Part shown: positions 1-9,953 of the stretch, piece by piece
Layout of the letters: each line of letters begins with the position of its first letter
Numbering within the stretch: position 1 is the first letter of the stretch
NCBI GenBank assembly: GCA_011634665.1
Contig: WAEK01000017.1
Span: 1,045,501 to 1,109,500, forward strand
DNA length: 64,000 nucleotides
Source of the DNA: Mortierella sp. BCC40632
Lineage: Eukaryota > Mortierellomycota > Mortierellomycetes > Mortierellales > Mortierellaceae
Direction of reading: 5' to 3'
Position numbers and translations under genes: made by a program
The notes under the pieces: generated by a model
Seen by the model: only the letters and a program-made list of their open reading frames with translations
Databases searched by the model: none
What the model was told of the DNA's origin: nothing

Positions 1-676
1 ATTATCTCATAGAATGTGGAAAAAAAAAAAAAAAAAAGAACGAGGGACATGTTCACTTACACTTGTCGTTCCAATGCTGCTCAACGTTCCAAATCGAATA
101 TGCGGAATTGAGACGATTCTGGTCATCACAGGTAACTTCAATCTGTCGGAATCCCCACTGAGGCAAATTGACATTCTTGGCCGTCAACAAACATCCAATC
201 GCCTTGTGTCGAAGTCGGAAATTGGTCGTCAAGGAACGCAAAGTACCACTCTTGGGAAGAGAACTGACATCATCCACAATCTCAATCACCCATTCATCAT
301 TGAAATCCGTCGTGTTCTCACTACCATATCCACTCACTTCCCATTGACCGCTGGTAACGGGAGCCTTGATTCGATGACTGTGCAAATACCGTTTGGTCTG
401 TTCGTGCGACAATCGGAGAACATCTCCATCTTTGATAATCTGGATTTCATCGGGTGAAGCAGTTTTGGCGGCTTCTTCGACATGAGTAAAGACCCAGTTG
501 TTGTTGTTGTCCTTGTGATGGTAGCAAGTGACTTGTTGTTGACCAGAACCTTCAGGGTATGTCTGAACATGAGAATGCAAAAGTCCTCCGCCATATCCTG
601 TATTCTTGATGCTCACCAGTGATCCAAATGCCACATCTGCCCAATGAAAGAAAGAGATAAAAAGAGCGTTTGTTTG

Positions 677-708
<32 letters not shown>

Positions 709-2912
709 CGATTAGTGTTTGGTGTTTGGTGTTTGGTGAATGCCCAAAAAAAAAAAAAAAAAACTATACCAAGTGGGTTGTTGTGAAAGTCATTTCCATT
801 AAGACCAGCTTGGAAAAGAGAGCTCATCTGAGCATCTCCTGGTCCCGAGTTTTGAAGGATTGCAAAGTGGAGAGCAAACGAGGATACGTAAACGGTAAAA
901 GGCAATGCAATCAAACAAGCAGCACGAGCGATCCAGTGCTTCAAGTAGACAGACTAAAGGTGGTCGTGGAGAGAAAGGGAGAAAGGAATTTTTTTTTTTT
1001 TGAGTTAGTTTCGATCGCCGCTTATCTTGTATGCATGAGGATGTACTATTACTCTAGAGGACGTTTACCTTTGGAATGCTAAGATCTCCAAAAAGATCCC
1101 AGAGCTCTTCAATTGTAAGCTAAAAAGTTTTTTTTTTTTTTTTTTTTGGACAAGAGTAAACCCCCCCAATCGGATTCATTAGTTGTCTGATAGCAAATCC
1201 AATGATGACTGACAGATACGCTCCATGAAGGATCCTGGTATTAAAAAAAAAATCGCTCTCTTTCAACAAAGAAAGGAGAGAAGAGTAAGCTTTACCAATC
1301 CAACGAGTGCCGTAACAAAGAGTCCAACCCATTTGATGCTGGAAACAATTCCGATGGAAACACCTGTCAGGGCCAACCAGAGCCACCAATCCAAGGAGAA
1401 TGGGCTAATAGGAGAAGGTTCATGATAGAGAGAGAAAAAAAAATCATAGTGAGATCGAGGTCTTCAAGTGTTTGGATCCTCCGCAAGGACTTTTTCTTTT
1501 TTTCTTTTTCTTTTTTTTTTATCCGCTCTTTCACATACTCGTGTCTTTCGTTCCTGAATCGAGTCATGCACAAGACGACCAAGCAAGTTCCTGCAAGGAG
1601 CATCGAATCCAACAAAATGAATCGACTGATCGTCAAATAAGCATTATCAAACAACACCAACGTCGCCGCAAACACACTAGCCACTGTTGACATGCGCAAT
1701 TCGCGTGCAGTCCAATAGGCCATCGGAACCATGATCGCGCCAAAGACGGCATTGAAGATACGCATGACACCATAGTGAACATCCTCGGGATACTTGACGC
1801 CCGAACCGAAATCAAACTGGCCATTGTAACGAGCCAACAATCCTGAGAAACCGACAAGGATCTTGCCCAGAGGTGGGTGGACATCGAAATAGAAATCACC
1901 CTTGATGTAGTACGATCCGAACTGTAGATGAGAGAGAGAAAAGAGCCCTTTTCATGTCAGTTCCAGATCCAAGCCATATGATCGATCAAGGGCTCTTAAA
2001 GAAAGGGTAGACGCGGAAATCTCTCAAAGAACAAGAACAAGAAAACCAAATAAAAGAACAAACGTTTTGCTCAGAGAGCCATGCACGATTTTTTTTTTCA
2101 TGTAATCTGAGGCAATTTCCTTTTGTTATTACCTTTCCAAAATGTGCCTGGTAGTGAGAACGAAGAATAATAAGGAGATCGAGAAGCATATGACAATATA
2201 AGAAGCCGTTAGTCTGGATGGTAGCAAGCAGCAAAAAGACAAAGAATATTTGTTGTTGTTGCTGTTGTTATTGTTGTTGTTGTTTTCTTCTTCTTTGGCA
2301 TACCTCGTCCCAGACGACAATATCAGAGGCTGAAATATCCCAGAATCGTGTCATGAAAGCAAGCAGTGTCAGAACCGCGGGAATGATGACAAAGTCGTTC
2401 TGCTGATAATAGGCGATATACTAAAAAAAAAAAGAGAAAAAAGAAAAAAAAGAAAAAGAGGATCAGAATAGACTCTTTTGCTTCGCGTCATCTCAAGATG
2501 AAAGGACTAGACATCCTTCTCATCTCAGTCATCCCAGGTTGATGATGAAAACAATTTCATCCGTCTCTGTCGCTTTCTATCTCTCTGCAGCTACCTTATT
2601 GGAAGAATACACCTTGCGCTGAGCAAACAAAGGATGTTCCCTGTGAAAAACGTGCTGCTGGTACTGGTGCTGCTGTTGCTGGAGCTGCTGTCGAGTCACA
2701 TGCTGCTGAAAATGTTGCTGCTGCTGCTGCTGCTGGTGTTGTTGTTGTTGTTGATGATGAACCGTCGTCGTGGAAGAATGTTGGTAGAATGTAGGTTTTT
2801 GAGGATTGGGTCCATATGGATCCTCTCCATCATGCTCAGGTCCTTGATGGCCCGTGGTGTGCTGTCCTTGTCCGGACGGATTGCGCCGCTTGATGTCGCC
2901 GCTGTTGTACAT
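1..2912 (-). CDS. PMT2: PMT2-class protein O-mannosyltransferase (C-terminus beyond left edge)
   Basis: Transfers mannose from dolichyl-phosphate-mannose to Ser/Thr of secretory proteins in the ER membrane. Exons by splice site and phase: 2595-2912, 2304-2420, 2133-2147, 1539-1921, 1296-1404, 1069-1119, 770-953 and 61-636; a GTAAGTG donor follows at 60, so the last part lies outside the window. The Gln/His-rich N-terminus (polyQ, about 2640-2760) precedes the first membrane segment. The catalytic motif VVWDE ends exon 2, AHFGK is a 15-nt microexon, and exon 4 holds FDVHPPLGK and SRFILLDSMLL, characteristic of the PMT2 branch. Exon 61-636 carries the lumenal MIR region (GGGLLHSHVQTYPEGS, QQQVTCYHHKD). 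All junctions keep frame. Family assignment is firm; PMT2 rather than PMT1/PMT4 rests on remembered motif similarity. Confidence 0.93.
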
Positions 2913-3933
2913 GTCGAGATTTGGGTAACAGACGATCTGTTGCCTCCTCCAGAAAAAAAAATAAAGTAGAGGTACTACTACTTCACCCGCGCGTCTGCTC
3001 TGTTATCTATCCTGTAAAAAAAAAAAAGGGGGGAGTTCTCCAAACCCGAATCTGCAGCCAATGTCGCGTGGATGGATGAAAGCGGGAACAGAGACAAACG
3101 GATGGTCAAAGGAAAGGAAGATGGAGCGGACAAAGAGATGGAAAGATGAAAGAAAGAAAAGGCGGGGGGAGGGATAGGAGAGGAGCGTGAAAAAAAAAAA
3201 AAAAAAAAAAAAAAAATAGGCACTTGCCCAATCCTACTCCTGCACCTGCTGGGCTGTCTTCCCGCATTGGGCTCTTCTGATCAACCCTTATTGGTACCAG
3301 TTACAAACGCATCTCCCCGGCATTGAACAGAGTTGCGGTTGACCCAAGTTTGGGAACAGCCTTCTCGTGTCGTACTCAATTACACGCAGTTCGTCCGTGT
3401 CCTTGTCGCTCACTCACTGGACAAGCGCATGGGAACAACGCGTCCTGTGAGAGGGCAAAAATAAAGAGGTGAAATAGAATCGAGCCATGCTCATTGTACC
3501 CTTCCTTTCTCATGCAAAGAAGAAGAAATGGCCATGGGCTGCTTATGGGTCGATTGGCCTGATATCCTGATATCCTAAAGTACTGGATGGGTTTTACTAG
3601 AGAGCAGAGAAAGGGTCCGTGACCCCACGGGATTCGAAGCATTGGAATAGGACCAAGAGGAGTTGGAGGTAAAGCTGCTCCAAGTAAAAAAAAAAAAAAA
3701 AAAAGACCCTCCAACAAATTTACTTTCCTGTTGGATGGCTGTAGCCCGTCCAGGAAATTAAAATTGCCAACCCCAGTCGCACATTCCACGGAATGCGTCC
3801 TGATCGCAAGGACTAAGAGTTTTTATCCTCTACCCTTTTGGTCCTTTCCAACTAAAGCCAGCCAGCGGTTGACCAGAATCCAGCAACACTCTACTCACAC
3901 ACCCCGCTCTCTGGTCAATTTCTGTTCATCCTC

Positions 3934-3968
<35 letters not shown>

Positions 3969-4149
3969 CTTTTCGCCTGCATCCGAACCGAGATAAGAAC
4001 TGTTCAAAGAGTCACAAATGATCTTGTGTCGAGTCCAAAGCCTGATATTAGCATTTTTATTGAGTGATTTTTAATGGCCTTTGTTGTTGTTGCTTTTGTT
4101 GCTGTTGAATGTTGATGTTGTTGTTGCTATGTACATTTCAGTATGCGCC
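2913..4149. other. Intergenic: upstream of PMT2, downstream of PGK
   Basis: No supportable gene. It holds poly(A)/(T) runs near 3190-3216, 3687-3704 and 3938-3968 and a pyrimidine/purine-biased stretch at 3000-3220. It probably contains the PMT2 promoter and the PGK 3' UTR. A 137-codon minus-strand ORF (3376-3789) has no recognisable domain and crosses a homopolymer. Confidence 0.6.
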
Positions 4150-6212
4150 TTAGTTCTTGACAGAGAGGGCAGCAACACCGGGGAGGTTCTTGCCCTCCAA
4201 GAGCTCGAGCGAGGCACCACCACCGGTCGAGACGTGCGAGATCTCCTTCTCCTTACCCCACTTGGCAACGGCAGTGGCGGTATCTCCACCTCCAACAATC
4301 GACACGGCACCCTAATTTGATAAAAAAGAGATTTAGCAGTCAGTCCAAGATCTTCGAGTCATCGCCAATTGACCTTTTCTCTCACTCCTCTCTTACACAC
4401 AGACAAAAAAGGGAGCTTTTTTTACCTGCTCAGTGGCCTTGACGACGGCATCGAGGGCGGCCTTGGTACCATTGGCAAAGGCGTCAAACTCGAACACACC
4501 AGCGGGACCGTTCCAAAGAATGGTCTTGGCCTCCAGGATCGCCTCAGAAAAGATCTTGTTCGACTTCTCACCGCAGTCAAGACCCAACCAGCCATCGGGG
4601 ATTCCAGTCTCATCAGTAGCATATCCAGTCTTGGCGGTAGCAGAGAAGCCGTCGGCGGTAACGTAGTCGACGGGGAGGTAGAGCTTCACGTTCTTGGCAG
4701 CAGCCGAGTCGACAAGCTTCTGGACAATCTCAGCACCATCCTTGTCGAACAAGGAGGCGCCGATCTATTCCAATCGGGCAAAAAGAAAGAGGATAACGTA
4801 TGAGCAATGATAGAGATAGAACCCTCATTTTTTTTTGTTGGGCGGACTGCCCTCTGATGTCACACAGACTGAGAGTTTCTAAAGATTTGGACCGTTTTTT
4901 TTTTTTTTTTTTGACGCGCGTGAAACCATGGGAAACTGCATATGAAAAGATGGGGAAAGAACAAGACCATCTCGGATAGAAGAAAAAAAAAGGTCAGAAA
5001 TGCGATCCATTACCTTGACGTTCTCAAGAGTCTTCTTGAAAGTAAAGGCCATGCCACCTCCAATGATCATGGCATCGACCTTGTCCAACAAGTTCTCGAT
5101 CAACTGGATCTTGTCCGAGACCTTGGCTCCTCCGAGGATAGCCAAGAAGGGGCGCTTGGGCTCCTCAAGGACCTGGGCAAAGAACTGAAGCTCCTTCTTC
5201 ATCAACAAACCAGCGGCACGGACAGGGAGATCAATGCCGACGACGGACGAGTGGGCACGGTGAGCAGTACCAAAGGCATCGTTCACATAGACATCGCCCA
5301 ACTTGGAAAGAGACTCACGGAACTTGTTGACATCGCTCTCCGAGGCCTTGGTGACGTTGCCCTCCTTGTCCTTGACCTTGCCCTCCTCCTCAATGTGGAA
5401 ACGCAAGTTCTCGAGAAGGATGACCTTGCCATCCTTAGCCTCGGCGCAGGCAGCCTCCACCTTCTCACCGACGCAATCATCCAAGAACTCGACATCCTTC
5501 TTGAGCAAAGATGAAAGCTCCACGGCAACGGGGGCCAAGCTGTACTTATCAACCTTCTTGCCATCGGGGCGACCCAAGTGGCTCATCAACACAACCGAGG
5601 AGGCTCCTAAGAGAGTTGGTGAAAAAGAAGGAAAAAAAAAAAAAGAAAAAAAAATCGTCTTAGTCCCTGATTCTCATCGAGACGGATCCTCTTTCCTGGC
5701 TCGTGTCTTGGGCCGTGGGAATCCATAAAGTTTTCCTTTTGACCGTGATCGACCCTTTCCCGTTCGCCACTCCGCCGTCACCAAGCTTTATCATATGTCA
5801 CTATCCAATAGAGTCTTCTCTACCACAAGAGACACGGAAACAGAAGAGAAACGAAAAAGAGAGACAAAAAAAGGTAGAGGATCGGGAAAAAGTACCTTTG
5901 TTCAAAGCATACTCGATCGTGGGAAGAGCGGCGACGATACGGGCATTGTTGGAGATCTTGCCGTCAGCAAAGGGAACGTTGAAGTCGACAAAAAAGGAAA
6001 AAAAAGCGGGGACCACGACGGAAGAGAACAGAAAAAAAAAGTTGGGAGTTAAAATGAGCTAAAATCAGCGTTTTTTTTTTTTTTATAATGAACACGCGAC
6101 GATGAACAAAAAAAAAGATAATTTTGTTTTTATCGCATAAGAACGCGCTTGGCTTTATGGTAAGTCGATTATCGGTGATGACGAGCTTCTCGGAAAGCTT
6201 GCTGCCGGACAT
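4150..6212 (-). CDS. PGK1: Phosphoglycerate kinase
   Basis: Glycolytic enzyme converting 1,3-bisphosphoglycerate and ADP to 3-phosphoglycerate and ATP in the cytosol. Clear exons: 5896-about 5987 ([21 protein letters not shown]), 5014-5606 ([21 protein letters not shown]), 4426-4764 ([21 protein letters not shown]) and 4150-4311 ([30 protein letters not shown]). The start ATG at 6212 begins [14 protein letters not shown]; the expected KRVLMR lies just downstream in another frame. The total of about 416 residues is usual for PGK. The first intron is odd: no GT donor follows KRVLMR, no AG precedes VDFNVP, and one base seems to be missing between ITD and KRVLMR. Either an assembly error or a non-canonical intron explains this. 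The remaining junctions are canonical. Confidence 0.95.
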
Positions 6213-6797
6213 GATGTGACGCGAGAGTTGGTTTAGGCGCTGAATGGCGGAAGAGATGGAAGGAAAGTGTCCAAAAAGGATCGAGAAGTGGGGAAAAAGA
6301 GAGAGTAGGGAGAGTTGTGAGAGAAAGAAAGAAGAGAAAAGAGAAAGAGAGAGAAGGAGATCAAAAATGGATAGAACAGTGAAGAACACGAGAAACTCCC
6401 GCCCGGGGGAGGGGATTTTTTTTTTTTGCGTGACGTCTCTGCAATCTAGAAAAGAGTTTTATTGGACTCATCGGGAAGGGCCTTACCGGCAAGACTATAT
6501 CGGAGGAATGGGGAAGGAGAAATAAAAAGAGAGACACTTTGTGTAGAAAAAAAAAAAAAAAAAAAAAAAAAAAGACTACTACTGGTACAATATGAAAAGA
6601 AACAAAGCTCTATAGAGATGGGCGTATGGTGTACGATGCATGCGATGCCAGCACAGGAGGAATAGGAAAAGTAGAATACACAAGGGTTACAAGAAAAAGT
6701 ACAGGACAGACTACCACTACAGGGAAACAAGGTGACCGATACTCAGACAGATGGAAAAAAGAAAAAAAAAAAAAAAAAAGATCAAGATTGACTCTCA
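6213..6797. other. PGK upstream region
   Basis: No gene seen. It contains a purine-rich stretch at 6290-6370 (pyrimidine-rich on the PGK coding strand, as often found in strongly expressed fungal promoters), a poly(A) tract at 6546-6573, and the 3' flank of the next minus-strand gene. Confidence 0.5.
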
Positions 6798-7284
6798 TCA
6801 CCAGACGCGGTCTTCGCCACCGAAATAATCAGGTCCATCATTATCACCATCAGCACCGCGTCGCAACAACTTGGACTTGACTGGAGGATTACCAAGGTAC
6901 CGAATAGTGGGCGTGTCCGCAAAGAGCACAGTCGAGCCAACAGCGGTCTCTCCCTCGGAAGAAATGGGCTTGAGTGTAGAAGCATTACTGCCAGGATACT
7001 TGCGAAGAGCATCATGGATGTTCATGTCCGAGACGTCAAGAGAGTAACGACGCATGGACTTGAGCATCCTACGTCGGTTGGCACTTTGTTCAAGTCGGGA
7101 TTTGCCTCCGTTCTCGACACTCTGGCTCTGACTATTGAGCATGTCCGAGAGGAGAGATCTTCGAGGCACGGGCGCAGCAGGATTCACCTATGAAGAAACG
7201 CCAAGTCGATGTCAGGTTAGGACCGAGTCAAAGTAGGATAGAGATAGAGATAGAGATAGAGTGTGTGGGAGAGTGTGAGAAGAG

Positions 7285-7317
<33 letters not shown>

Positions 7318-9030
7318 GGGTGGCAAAACTGATGTGGTTTTGGCATAGGCACAGAGCCTTCCTGTATTAAAAACCGATGAAGAAGGAGGGTCATGGCTTT
7401 GCTATTGCCATTGTTTTGTGTCCAATAGTCGTGATTGTGCCTGATGTACGATGATGCCTTTTGGAAGGCCACATGCAATATGCGGGTTGACAAAAAAAAA
7501 AAAAAAGTGCAGTGTGGTTTGGAGAGAACAACCCGTTGTGGGTTACAAAACTAGGCGGAATGACTGCTGATGTTGCTGATGTTTTTGTTGTTGTTGTTGT
7601 TGTTGTTTTGTTGTTGTTGCAGTTCTCAGAGAGTTCGTGGCAGCGTCGTAGAGGGAAAGTGAGGGGTGGGAGGAGAGGAGGGTGGGAAGAGTGCGTGTTT
7701 GTGGAAATAGTATGAACGGAGCAAAAAGAAAAAAAGAAGGAAGAGACCGAACCATCTCTGAGGGTCCTACTAGAATAGTCAGGAATGGTGCATACCTTGA
7801 CAAGTTTTCCGCCAAAGGAACCGGAGCCGGAGCTGGTCGCAATACTGAGGATTGTATCGGAAGAGTCGCCAGAAGTGGTGGCTGTGGCGATACCGTGGGG
7901 TGGACCACCTGCCTTAGAAGGGATTGGACGAGGAGCGACCAGGGTCGAAGAGAGCATAGTCGAAGAAGACCGACCATTGAGGCCTTCAGGATAGTCCTCC
8001 TCGGTCTCATCGAGCTCAAGAGTGTCAAAGAGTCGAGTTGTAGTGCCAGGCGCTGGGAGATAGGCTGGATGGTTGTAGTGTTCGTGAGGGGCAGCGACGG
8101 CAATGCAGCTTACAGTGCGCCGATGGCAGTTCGGGCTGTATTCGTGGCAGAAATCGAGCGCAATCATTCAAGAATACAATGGCAAGTGAGCATGATTGAG
8201 AGGGAGGACAGGGGCATGATACAATGTTGTCAAGAAGGGAAGGAACAGGGTTAGTGGTAGAGGAGAAGGCGTTGGCGAGGAGTAAGAAGAGAGGAGACAA
8301 GGATGAGTGAGGAGAAAGAAAGAGGAGAAAGGCGAAGAGGAAGAGGAAGAGGAAAGAAGAAGAAAAGAGAGAGCGAGAGAGAGAGAGAGAGAGAAAAAAA
8401 AAAAAAACGAGGCAGTGGGATGTGTTATGTGGGTGTGCATGACAGAGCAATGCATTGTAGAAGGGTGGCGTGCGATGGAGGGCATGGATGCAAGGTGGTT
8501 TTTGGATGGTAACACAGCCAGCCAGCCAGCCAACCAGCCAAAGGCAAGTGTCAGTCGAGCACCGACAACGACCATGCATAGTCCACGAACCACGGATCAT
8601 GGGTGATGGATCATGGATCGTGTCCATTGATGGATAGACCGTATAAACAAAGATGCAGGGAGGGATGCACGTCCAGAGATGCGAGTTGCCAGGCCGAGTC
8701 AAGTCCGTCATCGAAGCATTGATCGCATTGACCAGCGCGAGCACAGTCCACAGGCCGATGACAGGCAGGAAGAGCGCAAGTGCGTCACGTCAGGAGAAGG
8801 AGTGAGAAAACGAGAGCATACGTGAGAGTAGGATGGGGTGAGAAAGTGAGAAGGAGAGTGAGAGAGTGAGAAAGAATAAAAAAGAAACCAACAGTTAGTC
8901 GTAGTGACGGAGCAAGGACCTCCAGTTGCACTCGAAATGATCTGGTCTAAACACTCCAACCAATCCAAACAATGTTTGCACATACCCTTGTCGCATTGGT
9001 TTGTTTGGTCGTCCAAAAGGACTGTGGTCA
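6798..9030 (-). CDS. Unidentified protein gene with an exceptionally AG-poor intron (5' end unresolved)
   Basis: Two exons are well supported: 7796-8135 and 6798-7187, joined in phase (AAGTTGGTCAAG then GTGAATCC), ending at a stop at 6798. The encoded C-terminal region is about 240 residues, hydrophilic and rich in Ser, Thr and Pro, with an acidic stretch (LELDETEEDYPEG), a basic segment (RRRMLKSMRRYSLDVSD) and the end DYFGGEDRVW. I do not recognise a family. The upstream intron's acceptor is TACAG at 8136-8140. A good donor (GTATGTG) at 8985 gives a candidate exon 8986-about 9030 (ADHSPFGRPNKPMRQ) in the correct phase. Further 5' exons were not resolved; a GTATAAATA box at 9638-9646 on this strand may mark the promoter. 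The last two exons are likely real; the rest is inference. Confidence 0.55.
8138..8919 (-). other. AG-exclusion zone within an intron (782 nt without AG)
   Basis: Reading the minus strand from 8919 to 8138, AG does not occur once (no CT on the plus strand, checked line by line). The zone is bounded by AG at 8921-8920 and by the acceptor TACAG at 8140-8136. It starts close to a good branch-site match (GACTAACTG) followed by a T-rich tract. The composition is mixed and includes a GGCT repeat and non-repetitive sequence, so it is not one simple repeat. Confidence 0.9.
8894..8898 (-). promoter_or_regulatory. Candidate distant branch site CTAAC
   Basis: The minus strand reads CGACTAACTG here, followed by TTTCTTTTTTATTCTTTCTC. 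The branch adenosine would be at 8895, about 760 nt before the first AG at 8137-8136. The motif is seen in sequence; its use is inferred from the absence of AG downstream. Confidence 0.5.
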
Positions 9031-9637
9031 GCCTGGGCCGTGTTAACAAGCATTGATGTTGTGGGTAGGGTGGAAGTTGTTGTGGAGAGTAAGAAAGAAA
9101 AGAGGCTTCAACTACGTAGACAATGAACCCGCAGGAGAGAGGGAGAGGGAGAGAGAGGGCGAGAGAGGGCGAGAGAGAGAGCAAGTGAGAAAGAGGGGCG
9201 AGAAAGGATGAGGAAAAAAAAAAAAAAAAGGAAGGAGGGGAAGGAGAGAGGGCGACTTTTTTTTTTCCAGCTCGGTCCAAAAATAAAGTCGAGATCAAGG
9301 GCCTTGAGAAGCAGGGGTAGCCAGGATGTCGTGAGAGTGGACGCGGTGAGAGGCGGAGAGAGATGGAGAAAGAGAGAGAGAGACGGAGGAGAAGGACAAG
9401 AAGAGGTAAAAGAGAATGGCAGAGGAAGAACAGCTAGGACAAGTCAGGGTGAGGGCCGTGTAGGCGTGTGGGGAAATGTTGTATCCAAGGGGACACAAGA
9501 ATCCAATTCGGTGCCGAAGGAGACGCGGGAGGAGATCGGGCGAACAGTAGCTCGGACAAAGCGGAGAGAGAGATATCGATTTCTGGAGAGAAGAGAGAGA
9601 GAGAAGAGAGGAGAGACCGTGGGGGGCATGGTTGCTG

Positions 9638-9646
9638 TATTTATAC
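9638..9646 (-). promoter_or_regulatory. TATA box candidate (GTATAAATA)
   Basis: The minus strand reads GTATAAATA, followed by a pyrimidine-rich stretch typical of fungal transcription starts. It could drive the unidentified gene ending at 6798. Confidence 0.4.
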
Positions 9647-9891
9647 TCACTGCAGGTTATTACACACCTCTCTTGATTCTGCATTCTCTTCTCACTCCTC
9701 ATTCTCTCGCCCATCGTACTGCACCAGTCTATGTTCACAACACACAAAAACACATTCCCACGGATGAGCAAGCACACTTGTCGCCACGCTAGAGACCACT
9801 CCCTCTTTCTCGTTCATTTCTGGGCATTGCTCGCAAATTCATCTTCTCATCCCAACCAATTATCCCTCTCGACAGAAATAGAAGCACATCA

Positions 9892-9894
<3 letters not shown>

Positions 9895-9952
<58 letters not shown>
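9895..9952. repeat. (CT)29 microsatellite
   Basis: 58 nt of uninterrupted CT dinucleotides, in the upstream region of the minus-strand gene. Confidence 0.98.

Positions 9953-9953
<1 letters not shown>

Noticed and set aside
1150..1238. Possible extra PMT2 exon (GAYLSVIIGFAIRQLM)
   Set aside because: The correct frame has a stop, and splicing 1296 directly to 1119 gives the conserved VGLLTIEELWDLFGD; this lies in the intron.
3376..3789. 137-codon minus ORF
   Set aside because: Runs through a poly(A) tract (polyPhe) and shows no domain.
7555..7625. Poly-Thr/Gln-like coding repeat at (GTT)n
   Set aside because: It lies between donor 7795 and acceptor 7188 of the unidentified gene, so it is intronic microsatellite.
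8302..8606. Glu/Arg-rich ORFs on the plus strand
   Set aside because: Products of purine-rich low-complexity sequence; no start context or domain.
8650..8790. Membrane-like peptide ALFLPVIGLWTVLALVNAI on the minus strand
   Set aside because: It lies in the AG-free zone, so no 3' splice site exists for it; no start codon or family support.
9208..9792. 194-codon plus-strand ORF
   Set aside because: Built from GA repeats and Lys/Arg low complexity; likely antisense shadow of a promoter/5' region.
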